A stretch of 64,000 nt of DNA from Rhynchopus sp. YZ270_cl-10 (taxonomy: Eukaryota; Euglenozoa; Diplonemea; Diplonemida; Diplonemidae). The notes beneath the pieces are model-generated. The model was not told the DNA's origin and made no database searches. It saw nothing but the letters and a program-made list of their open reading frames with translations. The position numbers and the translations under genes are program-made. Shown one piece after another: positions 21,084 through 31,095 of the stretch (the stretch's first letter is position 1; each line of letters begins with the position of its first letter). The stretch covers positions 620,001 through 684,000 of the forward strand of contig OZ037912.1 of assembly GCA_964035575.1 (NCBI GenBank), given 5' to 3'.

Positions 21084-22910
21084 ATGAAAGTTCTTCTTCT
21101 TTGCGTGCTAGGGTTGGCTGGGCTGAGTCAGGGGGCCACTCAACTTGAGAAATGCCTCTGCGACAAAACTGATGTGTGCACACATATTTCTGACTCGATG
21201 GACCTGGACAGCACCTGCGAGGATTATGTACACGACACCGTGCAGAATATGTTTGCGGGCCCTTTGCTTTTTGTTCTGTTTGTGGGCATTGCTATTTGGC
21301 GGTGCGGACGGTGCTGCTGCAGCAGCTGCGGCGACTCGATCCCGAACAACAAAAACTGCGACTGCTGCCCCTCCCGCACCCACACCGACCCCACCGCGCC
21401 TGAATACACCACCAAGGAGCGCACCATCTACCGCGCTGTTCTTGGCGTCCTCTGCTTCGTTGGCATCCTTGGCTTCGGTTTGCCGCTCTTTCTCCTTAAC
21501 CCCAAAATCGATGACGGCGTCAACGAAGCATACGACCTGGTCTTGGAGACAGGAGATCACGCGAAAACGTTAATCACAGTGATCAACGGAGGGTTGGTCC
21601 AGGTTGCGGCTACGGGGTGGGTGTCGCAGGACATGCTGGGGCAGATGTCCAGCGCGCAGAAGGACATCAGCGATGCGTACGATAAGATCGCAGACTACCG
21701 CAGCGATATAAACAAATTTGAGAGCGATGAAACGTACTCCCGGAAGATTTCGACAACAGCCTTCACCTGGGTTCTCATCTTCGTCTTTGTCTGCGTTGGT
21801 GTGATGGGAGCTGCAGGCTGCTCAGTCTTCTACCTGCCTGGCGTTCTTTTCATCTTGATGTGCTTCGTTGTGTTTCTCCTTATGCTCCTCACCATTGTCC
21901 ACCAGGCCGCCTCAGTCACCCTTGATAAAGAGATGTGCGGTGACTATCAACTGTATGGATCAATTCTTGAGGATTATATCAGCGATGAATTGACCTGTGC
22001 ACAGCCAGGGTCGATCAAGATGCAAAAGACCTCTGGGATGTCCGGAGCATTCAACCAATACCAGGACCTGAAGATGCATGTTTACAATGATATTTGCGCA
22101 ACGTATCTGGCGGAGAAGGGGCCGTACTGCACAGGGTTCTTTGACTGTCAGAAGGAGTCGTGGTGGTGTAATGCTACCACGAAGGCGACTGTTGCGAATG
22201 ATGTGTACTCCAACGAGCTTTCCTTTGTTGTCAAGCAGGTTCTCAACACCGACTCGGCTGCCACAGCAGGCGACAACAGCGGCCTCACCATTCTGGAATG
22301 CTCCGCCAACTGCACCGAAACCCTCAAGACCCTTTCCACCCAATTCATACAGCGCTGGGAAGGGATGTACCGATTCCTCCAGAGCGTCGATGCACGCGGT
22401 ATCCCGGGGATGTACTGCAACCCGGTGCTTCCAGAGCTGATTGAATCGTTGGAGTCGCCGCTCTGCGATAAGGTCGGCAGTTCGATGACGGGGCTGTTTT
22501 ATGTCTGTGTCTTTGCGATGCTGCATTTGTGCATTATCGCAGTGGTGATGACCTTGGCCTCAAAGCGTTTCGTTGTCAACAAAGAGTCGACCAAAGAGGC
22601 TTCTGACTCTATGTACGGACAGAACCAGCATTTGGAGGTCTTGCTGCCTGAGAACGGTGACAACGACATGGAGCTTTTGGGTGTCGCAAACGAAGACTCG
22701 CCCATGAGCAACGACCACGGCGGCATGTCCATGCTGAGCCCGCAAACCAACCACGACGACTTCTCCTTCAACTACAGTGAAAGTGGTGTAATGCCCTACA
22801 GCAAAGATGAACTGGCAGAGCCAAAGAAAAGCCACCTCGAAGTCAACATCGCAGATGCTGATGACGATGTCAAGGAGGTGTCCTTTGATGTGGCGGACGC
22901 GATTGAGTAG
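21084..22910 (+). CDS. Prominin-like five-pass membrane protein
   Basis: The 608-residue protein has a signal peptide (MKVLLLCVLGLAGLSQG), then five membrane segments at about 58-73, 117-138, 225-245, 253-275 and 470-492, with two large outside loops (about 139-224 and 276-469) and an acidic cytosolic tail. The stretch after the first membrane segment is rich in cysteine (RCGRCCCSSCGDS ... DCCPSR), as in prominins, which mark curved plasma-membrane protrusions and bind cholesterol. Outside loops have paired cysteines and NxT/NxS glycosylation sites. It is shorter than animal prominins (about 850). I start at 21084 because that Met opens the signal peptide; an ATG 21 codons upstream is in frame but adds a basic leader. 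Assignment rests on topology and the Cys-rich segment, not on sequence identity; a tweety-like channel is the main alternative. Confidence 0.75.
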   Translation: MKVLLLCVLGLAGLSQGATQLEKCLCDKTDVCTHISDSMDLDSTCEDYVHDTVQNMFAGPLLFVLFVGIAIWRCGRCCCSSCGDSIPNNKNCDCCPSRTHTDPTAPEYTTKERTIYRAVLGVLCFVGILGFGLPLFLLNPKIDDGVNEAYDLVLETGDHAKTLITVINGGLVQVAATGWVSQDMLGQMSSAQKDISDAYDKIADYRSDINKFESDETYSRKISTTAFTWVLIFVFVCVGVMGAAGCSVFYLPGVLFILMCFVVFLLMLLTIVHQAASVTLDKEMCGDYQLYGSILEDYISDELTCAQPGSIKMQKTSGMSGAFNQYQDLKMHVYNDICATYLAEKGPYCTGFFDCQKESWWCNATTKATVANDVYSNELSFVVKQVLNTDSAATAGDNSGLTILECSANCTETLKTLSTQFIQRWEGMYRFLQSVDARGIPGMYCNPVLPELIESLESPLCDKVGSSMTGLFYVCVFAMLHLCIIAVVMTLASKRFVVNKESTKEASDSMYGQNQHLEVLLPENGDNDMELLGVANEDSPMSNDHGGMSMLSPQTNHDDFSFNYSESGVMPYSKDELAEPKKSHLEVNIADADDDVKEVSFDVADAIE

Positions 22911-23007
22911 AATTTTTGGAAAAAAAAAAAGCTCGAAACTTCCCCCCCAAAAAAAAATCCCAGGTCGCAAAGCAATTCTTTTCTTTATTGTAAGCATTCA
23001 AAAAAAG

Positions 23008-23034
23008 ATAGTGGAGCTCATCCTCGGGTGTCAG
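23008..23034 (+). repeat. F1 unit, 5' half only
   Basis: ATAGTGGAGCTCATCCTCGG then GTGTC; another partial copy (GTGGAGCTCATCCTCAGG) lies at 23197-23222. Confidence 0.55.
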
Positions 23035-23222
23035 ATGGTTGAAATACTGTCTGAATTGGCGGCGCTATGACAACAGATTGTAAAAAAAAAAATAATAGGA
23101 AAAAAACGGAAAGCTTTGATTTTGGCGATATTCGAGTGGAAGTATCGTAATCATAAAAGTCCTGTACTTCTGAGGGGGGGTGACGTTGATACAGCAAAGT
23201 GGAGCTCATCCTCAGGAGACTG

Positions 23223-23964
23223 GTCCAAAAAACCAAAAAAGTTTCAAGAATGGGGTAAAAAACGTGCTGTTGTGTATACACCTTTAGCAGGGTATATTTT
23301 TTTTTGTCGAAAATAAAACCTAAAATGACCCTTTAAAAGAGAAAAAAGACTCTTTTTCCTTTCCCGTCAGGTCCCCCCCTCTATTTATGTTCGCGTTTAG
23401 TTGATGAGAAAAAGTGCACGAAACCAAGAAATACAAATACAAAAAAAGAAGGAAAATACTGTATTTCGCATACCTTTTTCTTAGTGTAATCAACCCTCCC
23501 ACAAACCCTTCAAGAACTCTTCCCCGTTTGTATTTTTCAAAGCCAAATTTATACCATCGCACAATCGAACATGGGTGGCCTTTTTTTTGTTCTTCTTTTT
23601 GTTTTCTTTTCTAAAAAGAAAGGGTGCATGTGTTGATCCTCTCAAATGCTTTCAATTCTGTGAACTGAAAGTATATGAATTTAATTTTTTCTTTTTTATT
23701 TGGATGGGCTTTTTCCCTTCCCTCTTCTTTCAAAAAAAAAAAAAAAAATTGGGTAAGAACCACCGCGTTAAAGTCTGTCTTTGTTATGATTACATCAGGA
23801 TTTTTTTTTAAGGGCTGTGTCTATCTGTAGGTATTCACAATCACCGCCTCTTCCCTCTCAAGGCACATCTCGCTTTCTCTAGAGAGCGTCATGACCTGGT
23901 TGGGGGAACATCCCCAAGAGTTGTTAGTATCAACACTTTTTTCAAAAAAAAAATTTTCTTTTAC
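23223..23964. other. Intergenic, nothing assigned
   Basis: A/T tracts and short frames; no supported gene or repeat. Confidence 0.45.
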
Positions 23965-24158
23965 TGGTGCTATGGGAAATCGGTCAACGATCTGTCAGTG
24001 ACCTGTCAATATAGGGGGGTATATGCCCTTTTTAAAAGTTACCATTGCATTTTGTGTGTGTTTTTTCATCCAAAATCGTAAGGGAAATTTTTAAAAAAAA
24101 TGGCACCCTTCCCTCCGTCAACGACCTGTCAATATCGACCCCCCTCCGCGGAGCACCA
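23965..24158. mobile_element. TGGTGCT-ended MITE, second copy
   Basis: Same ends and GACCTGTCAATAT blocks as 12974-13077 but longer in the middle. No target duplication remains. Confidence 0.75.
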
Positions 24159-25019
24159 AAATTATCCTCTTTTTTTTTGACGTCTTCCAGTGTGTCCGCA
24201 CGCTCTGTCTTGTGCAGTTGTGTTCCCTTCTGTCTCTGTCCTGTATGTCACCCCCGCAAGCTCATTGCAGGGCTTCCCGTGTGTCCTGCTGTACTTCCAG
24301 CACCAATAACGCATATTAGTACTGCTGCTGTTAAAAGCCCGCAGTTGGATCCAGAGCTCAGGTTTGTAAGGTGTCACAGTTTTTTCGTGATGGCGTAAAT
24401 GTCATTAGCTCTGCAGAGGGACGGCCCAGCTCATTCTGGTGCCTCTCTCCTCTGCTTGCCAACTCCCCCCCGTTATCGACAATCATTTTTTTTTTTTTGT
24501 AACGATTTTTCAACGAAAAAAAAGTGGAAAGTGCATATTGCGGAGAGCTACGAGGCAACTGCATTCTTCCATATTTTTTTTCCTTTTTTTCAAAAAGCAA
24601 AAAAAAAAAGTATTTTTTTTTTTTTTGTGAATTTTCGATTCTTTTATATCCTATGTGTGTGCATGTTTGAGTCCTGTAGATCTTGCAAGCTTTTTTTTTT
24701 TTCTTTCTTTTTTTTTTTGTAAGTTCGACGGACGAAGTATAACCGACAATGTTCTTTTTGTTATGTTTGTTCGGCGCTTGGTTTATTCTATTGTGTGAAC
24801 CCTGTGAAGAACAAAAACCCGTTGCTAGCATGGCAGAGAGTAGTGTGCGTACTCAAATGAAGCAAAAATTTATTTTAGCGTTCCCCAGGGCGTTCGCCCC
24901 GGGGCGAAAAATATTTTTTTTCGTTAAAAAAATCTTTTCCTGAAAAAATGACATTTTATTTCGCCCCAGGGCTTCGCCCCACCGGGGCGAAACCCTGTAT
25001 AAATAAATAAATAAATAAA
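24159..25019. other. Intergenic, nothing assigned
   Basis: T-tract-rich; G/C hairpins with GGGC-TTC-GCCC and GGGCG/CGCCC cores at about 24880-24990. Frames here look spurious. Confidence 0.45.
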
Positions 25020-25484
25020 CACGGGTCAGGAAAGATCTTTTGTCTTTTTTTGTCTTTTTTCGGGAGAAAAAAAAAAAAATCAAGATTTTCAGGATTTTTG
25101 TCTTTTTTTTTCAGGATCTCTCGAGATCTTTGAGATCTTTGAAAAATCCTGGAAAAAAAAGGAAAAAAAAGAAAAAAAAGAGAAAAAAAGATGAAAAAGA
25201 TCTTGAAAATCTTTTTTTTCTCAAAAAAAAGATAAAAAAGATTTTTGGGATTTTGAAAAATCTTTTTGGGGGAAAAAAATTTCTCAAGATCTCGAGATTT
25301 TTCATGAAATTTCATGGATTTTTCCAGGATTTTTCAGGATTTTTCCAGGATTTTTCCAGGATTTTCAAATCTTTTCTCTTTTTTTTTTTCTCCCAAAAAT
25401 CTTTTTTTTTTTTTTTTTTTTCGGGAGAAGAGGATTTTTTTTCTCGAAAAAAAAAAAAAAAAAAAAGATCTTTCCTGACCCGTG
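25020..25484. mobile_element. CAC...GTG element with 6-bp TSD, low-complexity interior
   Basis: Ends CACGGGTCAGGAAAGATCTTT and its complement, flanked by AATAAA on both sides. The interior is almost entirely TTTTTCAGGATTTTTCC-type repeats, open in several frames without meaning. Confidence 0.7.
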
Positions 25485-25559
25485 AATAAATAAAAAAAGG
25501 GGGGAAAAAAAAAAAAAAGAGAGAGAGAGATTTCTCCCCACCACCCTGTAGACCCCCCC

Positions 25560-25937
25560 GGAGGGGGGGTCGCAGAGGGGTGCATGTCCACTGTACTCAA
25601 AATCATCCGCAAACCCGCCTGCCGTGAGAGGAAGTTTCCCCAGCACTCCCGCTCGCTCCTCAATCCTGCAGTCTGCTGAAGGTGTACCGTACCCCCTGTT
25701 ATAGAAGGTGTCACTGCTCGTGTCAACTCTACTTTCAACGGCAGAGAGTTGAAAATAATCAAAATAAGGATGAAGTCTCATATGACAGATGCCTCTCTTG
25801 TACATCTGTTTGATTAAACAACACAAAGAGACCCTCAGTGAGGGGGGATTGATGAAATTCTCCATCGTTTTGCTGGTTTTAGTATCAGGAAAGTTCAGCT
25901 GTAATATCACTTGTGCTGGGGAAGGGATCACGCGCAA
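25560..25937 (-). CDS. Possible coding fragment of unknown function
   Basis: A - strand stretch of about 125 codons reads as ordinary protein (for example TMENFINPPSLRVSLCC and MYKRGICHMRLHPYFDYF) before running into low-complexity DNA of the neighbouring element. No Met start fits, so it may be an exon or a relic. I recognise no family. Confidence 0.28.
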
Positions 25938-26315
25938 ATAGCAAATTTTTTTTGACCATTCAGTACCAGGGATTCACCCCACGAACTAACTTCTCTCCGG
26001 CGGGAAAATTTTTTTTGACCTATTTTAAGCACTAGTAAAAAAACGAAAATTTCGGGGTTTTTGGCATTTCGCCACGATCAGGAAAAAACGATGGCGATAG
26101 CGAACGCCCTGGCGTTCCCTCAAAAAAAAAAAAAAATAGTAACTCTGAAAGGTAAGGAAAAGGAAAAAAAGGTTTTTTCGTTGATTGCTCAATTACCCTG
26201 TTAGAGAGGGTGATTGACAACCGTATCGGAGGAAAACTATTTATCCTTTCAGCTACGCTTTTGTAGGTATTTTAAAAATGATGGGGGGGGGGTTTTCTTT
26301 TAAATAAAGGTGCAC

Positions 26316-26350
26316 TGTCACGAAAGGGCTTTGTATTTCAAGTCAAACCA
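26316..26350 (+). repeat. F6 unit
   Basis: CACTGTCACGAAAGGGCTTT then GTATTTCAAGTC. Related copies lie at 27697-27731 and 36559-36598, all + strand. Confidence 0.5.
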
Positions 26351-26569
26351 TTCCCCCGAGATGGATGTCATCTTTCTTTTAAAAAATAAGTATCTTAATC
26401 ATTGTCTTGAACATAAGTATGCGGTGTGCGTATTAATCTTTTAACTTTTCTTTACCTTCTTTTCGTTTTAGAAAAGAATGTATATGAAATAGCTTTTCTC
26501 TTTTCTTTTCCCTCAATGGCAACCTTTTTGCAGGCTTTAGAGTCTTTCTTTATTCTCCCCTAAAAAAAA

Positions 26570-26625
26570 TGTGGAGCTCATCCTCGGGTGTAGTACACCT
26601 GATACTAAGTTTTCAAAAAAAAAAA
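26570..26625 (+). repeat. F1 unit, diverged
   Basis: TGTGGAGCTCATCCTCGGGT at the start and AAGTTTTC plus poly(A) at the end; the middle differs. Confidence 0.6.
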
Positions 26626-27331
26626 AAACGGCGTGGAGTTCACATGAAAAAGCGAGGTGTCTACTATGCGTTGTCAATTAATCAAAAAAAATTTAGAACA
26701 AAAAACTGGGTAACATTTTGTGGAGACAAAAGAAAGCAACCAGAGCCTGAAGTTGTCCCCCCCCAAACTCCTTGCAAAACGCTCCAGGGGGAGGGGAGTT
26801 CCGATTAACCCACGGATCACCTGTTTCCTGTTGCTTTTGTAGTTTGTATGCTCTCATATTCCTTATCACATCACGTTTTCTCCCCCTTTTGAAAAATTTC
26901 CTAAAATTTTCATTCATGTGTCCACATCTGATAGATGCGCTATTTGTTGGGTTCGTGTAAATTGAAGAAAAAACACCCCCTTTTTTGGTTATTCCAAACT
27001 CATATAGTCTCCCCCTCACTGATGACATTCTTCCCTAGTGGTGGCTGTGTTTGTGATAATTGCCCATATTACATAATACAGCAGTGTTGTGTAGTAGGAT
27101 GGGCAGTTGTCACAAATACAGCCGTCACGATTCTTCCCCCACGATTGGTCCCCCCCCCCGTTCCCTCAGTCCAATGAATGCATCCGAACATCGTACAAAA
27201 TGAAACCAAAAAATGTATTTCAACATTTTGAAATTGTGACAAAAAAAAAAAAAATGCCCTCAACAGTCAAAAATAAATGGAGCATTGGAACACTAGAAAT
27301 TGTTGCTCCAAAAAAAGGGGTGTTTAGTGCA

Positions 27332-27400
27332 ATGGAGCACACTCTAGCCTAGACTAGGGTGGCTACACTAATACAACCAAGTTTTCACAAAAAAAAAAGA
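27332..27400 (+). repeat. F1 unit, long-loop copy
   Basis: GAGCACACTCTAG, then CCTAGACTA inserted in the loop, then GGGTGGCTACACTAATAC and the tail with poly(A). Confidence 0.7.
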
Positions 27401-27696
27401 AAAAGAATCCCACAAGGGTTCAAGGAGTTTCCCCTTAAAGCATACCCCGAAGACGAATGCGTATTCGCCCTACATTCGGATCTCAAAATTCCTGGACCAT
27501 ATTCGGATCCGAATATAGACGAATACGATCTGCATGCAAAATGAATGCAAAATGTTGTAAGTACAGAGCCAAATAATTTTACCTTTCGGTAACTTTGAAA
27601 AAAAAAGCGGCGAAAAAAAGTTATTTGGCAACACCGCTATTATTTAGGGCTCCTTTTGTAGCGGGGGGTGCACCGGTCAGGTATCAAGATCCACTG

Positions 27697-27857
27697 TCAC
27701 GAGCGGGCTTTTTGTATTTCAAGCCATATTTTTTTTTGAGCTCATTTTCGAAAGGCCTCAGCTGACATTGAGTAAAGTGATTGGCGATACAACAAAATGC
27801 TATGAATGGTGCAAAAGTGTACATTGAGGCCTCCGTTGGTATACACTAATACAGCCA
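27697..27857 (+). repeat. F6-F5-F1 string
   Basis: An F6 unit (CACTGTCACGAGCGGGC), then a diverged F5 (AAAGGCCTCAGCTGACATTG ... GATACAACAAAA at 27751-27800), then an F1-like piece ending ACACTAATACAGCC. All + strand, head to tail. Confidence 0.5.
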
Positions 27858-28479
27858 AATGCCCCCCTTTTTTTTCTTTTTTCCTTGAATAAAAAAAATG
27901 ATACACAGAACCTACTCTCTCTGATCGAACGAACAGGTGTAGGGGGGTGGTGTCTGTGTGGGGTAAAAAAAAAAAAAACAGTACTGTGCATAGTTGGTTG
28001 TACCTTCCCACAGCAGTACGGAAGAAACACATTATCAATACAATCAGTCCTGTACGATGCCTCATGTTAGAATGACATGCAACATGATATGCCACTTTTC
28101 TGACATGTCATTATGACATATAAATGCCATGTGGTACGTGTTGGTACGTGTCACTCTCTGTACAGAGCATTTTTTGCATGGTTTTGTTCTAACCCCCCTC
28201 AGACCCCCTCTCCTCGGGAATGTGGTGCGTCTGAACAAACCTTCGAAAAGTGTTCTGTGCAGAGAATGACCGGTTCCCAAGCAGGCATCGTTTTTACCTA
28301 TATGTCATATGATATGTCACGCTGACATGCGGTGTCGTGGAAGACTGATAAAAATAAAATAAAAACGTCCCTTTCCCCATCTTCCTTCTTTGCAACCCCA
28401 CACCCCACCCATCACCCCCCCAGGATGAAAGTGGTGGGCAAATTTTGCCTGCCTACGTCAGTTGCGGGCGATACATAAT
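27858..28479. other. Intergenic with TGACAT palindromes
   Basis: Around 28060-28335 several short inverted ATGACAT/ATGTCAT motifs occur, similar to those inside the MITE at 63492. No clear element ends. Confidence 0.35.
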
Positions 28480-28700
28480 CTTTGTATGTGTGCAAAAGAG
28501 ACAGTATTTCATCTTTCAAATTGTCTATTTGCCTGACCAAGCACAACGGGGCTTGGGCTCATTGGACAAATATAACCCGTGTTTGTGTTCCCCCCTGCTT
28601 CACTTTGTGAAAACGACTGTTGCGAAACTTGCCAGCTTCTTTTTTACCAGTGCTCTGCGTCCGCCAATGAACGGTGAGGCGTTTGCACTTTCAACTTCTC
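28480..28700 (+). repeat. F2 unit, spacer and well-kept F3 unit
   Basis: F2 (GTATGTGTGCAAAAGAGACAG ... TTTCATCTTTCAA) is followed by a spacer ending TTTTTTACCAG, then F3: TGCTCTGCGTCCGCCAATGA, ACGGTGAGGCG, TTTGCACTTTCAACTTCTC. CGCC/GGTG can pair around AATGAAC. Confidence 0.65.
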
Positions 28701-28782
28701 TTTTTCATCACGTTCATTTTTTTTTATGTTTACCCTCCCCACAATACGACTCTCCCAACGCCGTAAAAAAAAAGTAAAAGGA

Positions 28783-28815
28783 CAGTGGTGTTCATCTTCG
28801 GGTATCTGCGTTAAT
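28783..28815 (+). repeat. F1 unit, partial
   Basis: GTGGTGTTCATCTTCGGGTA then TCTGCGTTAAT; GGTG and CATC positions drift but the fold is kept in part. Confidence 0.45.
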
Positions 28816-28905
28816 CCCTAAGTTCATGGCTCTCGCGTGGGGGGTGATCTTGGGTCCAAAATCACCCAAAAAAATATTTCAAAAAAAAAAAAAAAAATAT
28901 ATATA

Positions 28906-28978
28906 TATAGTGGAGCACACTCTAGGGTGGCTACACTAATACAACCAAGTTTTCAAAAAAAAAAAAAAAAAAAAAAAA
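28906..28978 (+). repeat. F1 unit, full copy with long poly(A)
   Basis: Identical to the consensus from TATAGTGGAGCACACTC to AAGTTTTC, followed by about 20 A. It is one of the best copies and lies upstream of the CCCH gene on the same strand. Confidence 0.8.
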
Positions 28979-29298
28979 CATTCCCTCCCATTTTACGTCG
29001 TTTCTTCCCTTCCTGAAGGATATCACTGTTCTCCATCCCCCCCCTCATCTCCCAAACCATTTTTCCACCACAGAACGGGGGAGGGCATATCTCGTGAACC
29101 CGGGAGGTTTTTTTTTCTTTTTTTTTCTTTTTTTCTACACCGTACTAGAAAGGACGCACTTGCATTTTCTTTCTTTCTCTCTCTTTTTCTTTTCTTTTTC
29201 TTTGTTTTTTCGACCGAGCTGCTGAGTTCATTTCACTGTTCCTTTCTGCTCGTTGTCAACCTTTTAAATAGCTTTGTTCTTTTTGCCTCACCCCCAAG

Positions 29299-30345
29299 AT
29301 GCTGCACACCTTAAAGTATGACAGCGACAGCGATGACAGCGTTGCACCGCAGGAGATGATGACTGAACAGAGCGAAGAAGAGGTGCGGAAACAGGTGAAC
29401 AACCACAAGCTGTTGGATAACCACATCATTTCAATGATGTCGGACATGGACGAGGAGGAGAAGAACGTCCTCAAACGGCAGATCTACTCTGCTCCCCTCG
29501 CTTACCATGCCATCGAGCCTATGCCTGCCGCACGGATGACTCTTGCTAATGAAATAGACGTAAAAGCACTTCGCTCGCAAACACAGTCCTCCGCCGCGTT
29601 TGTTCTCCCAATGCTTGCTAAGGACTTTATGTTTTCCGCTCCGGTGCCGGTTGAAGAGGAAAAGAAAACCTGTGCAATCTCGTCCACACCGCCATGTGAA
29701 CATAATCAATGGGATAGGATGTCTAAGAAGAAACATTCGATCACGCTGCGCTGCAAAAAATGCCAGCAGTTCTGGAAGACAAAGCTGGAGTACTTTACAA
29801 AATGCCCCGAGTTTTATTCGGGGAACTGTACCTTGGGCGATGCGTGTCCACATCCACACATTTATAGCAGGGCGGCTGAGAAGCATGAGCTGTCAAAGCA
29901 GGTCCAGGTAGCTGCATTGAGAAATTCTGAGGCACAAAGGGGTGCCGCGGTACAGAGGGGAGGGCAGCAGGCACAAGGGGCAGTTGCGGTGCCAACGCCA
30001 ACACCGCCGTCTCCTTTGACACCGACGTTCCAGCATGCGGTGTCTCCCCAGCAGATGCCTCAACATCTCCAGCAGCAGATGCAGCAGGTCCCTCAGCAGA
30101 TGGTCCAGCAGGTGATGCCGCAGCGGATTCAGGTCATCCCGCAGCAGATGCAGCAAATGACGCAGCAGCCACTCCTTTCCTTCGGCAATGCGACACAGCA
30201 GCAGCAGGTGGGTGTCCAGTTCGTGCAGGTCCCAGTTGGGCAGCAGTTCCCCGGAACGACGTTGGTAGCGCTTCCGCAGAACTTTCAGACAACTCAATTT
30301 GTCCCAGTTCCAGTTCCAGTGCAGGCGGCGTCATGGAAGGGATAA
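29299..30345 (+). CDS. CCCH zinc-finger protein with Gln-rich tail
   Basis: A 348-residue, single-exon protein that probably binds RNA in the nucleus or cytoplasm and affects mRNA fate. One CCCH finger is explicit: Cys169-x7-Cys177-x5-Cys183-x3-His187 (CPEFYSGNCTLGDACPHPH). Just before it, about residues 133-162, is a second cysteine cluster (CEH ... LRCKKCQQFWKTK) that may form another zinc site. The N-terminus is acidic (DSDSDDS). Residues about 245-305 are rich in Gln, Met and Pro, a low-complexity region typical of RNP-granule proteins. The start at 29299 is the first ATG after a stop-rich leader. The target RNAs are unknown. Confidence 0.85.
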   Translation: MLHTLKYDSDSDDSVAPQEMMTEQSEEEVRKQVNNHKLLDNHIISMMSDMDEEEKNVLKRQIYSAPLAYHAIEPMPAARMTLANEIDVKALRSQTQSSAAFVLPMLAKDFMFSAPVPVEEEKKTCAISSTPPCEHNQWDRMSKKKHSITLRCKKCQQFWKTKLEYFTKCPEFYSGNCTLGDACPHPHIYSRAAEKHELSKQVQVAALRNSEAQRGAAVQRGGQQAQGAVAVPTPTPPSPLTPTFQHAVSPQQMPQHLQQQMQQVPQQMVQQVMPQRIQVIPQQMQQMTQQPLLSFGNATQQQQVGVQFVQVPVGQQFPGTTLVALPQNFQTTQFVPVPVPVQAASWKG

Positions 30346-31095
30346 ATAAATCAAACATTGGGGGGGGAAATTTTTTTTCAAAAAAAAGGGGGGGGGAAAA
30401 CAAAATAGAAGAGCAAAACAAAACAACAACAAAATACTCATGGTTCCAAAAGGAAACTCAGCGAGAGGATATCATTGCCAAATTATTTTTTTCTTCCAAA
30501 AAAAAAGCAAAAAATGAATACTGGGCTTTTTTGTGCGCTCAAAAGACCAGTATTCTTTTTTTTTTGTTTCCCCACTCCCATTCCCTCCTCTCCCTCTTCC
30601 CTCCACTCCCACTCCCACTCCCAGAACTAAAAATTGCTGATTTTCAACATTCATTTCCCCGGGGGGGGGGGGGGGGGGGGGCAGCTGCAGCCCCACATAC
30701 CCCCCCCCCTTCTCAACTGTCTCTTCTTTACTTCCCCTCCCTCCTCCAAAGCTAACATGTTACAAAAGCCCCAAAAAAAGCGAAAAAACAAGAGCACAAA
30801 GCAAACATAACAAAAACTTCATAAAAACCCATTCAAACTCCCACGTCCTCCACCCCCCATCCCACCACAATTTTTACCCCCGAACCACTCTCTGCATCCC
30901 GCAGACTTAAGCATAGTGAGTGAGAGGTATTCTCTCCCTCTCTCTCTCTCTCTCTCTCTCGATTCCTATTTTATATGTCAAAAAATACCCTCACCGAATA
31001 TTGCTTTATCTGTTTGGTGTCTCCACCGTTAATCTATATTTTTTAGTTACAGGACTGTATTTTTTAACGCCCCTATTTTATTAGGGGTAATTATC
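30346..31095. other. 3' flank of the CCCH gene and low-complexity DNA
   Basis: Contains a G homopolymer (about 30661-30680) and CT microsatellites (about 30936-30960). No gene seen. Confidence 0.5.

Noticed and set aside
24970-25490. Lys/Phe-rich frames on both strands
   Set aside because: Simple AGGATTTTT and poly(A)/poly(T) sequence; no domain and no normal codon use.
20695-30680. G homopolymers at 20695 and 30661 as quadruplex regulators
   Set aside because: Single uninterrupted runs without the spaced G-tract pattern or consistent placement at genes; likely simple slippage repeats.
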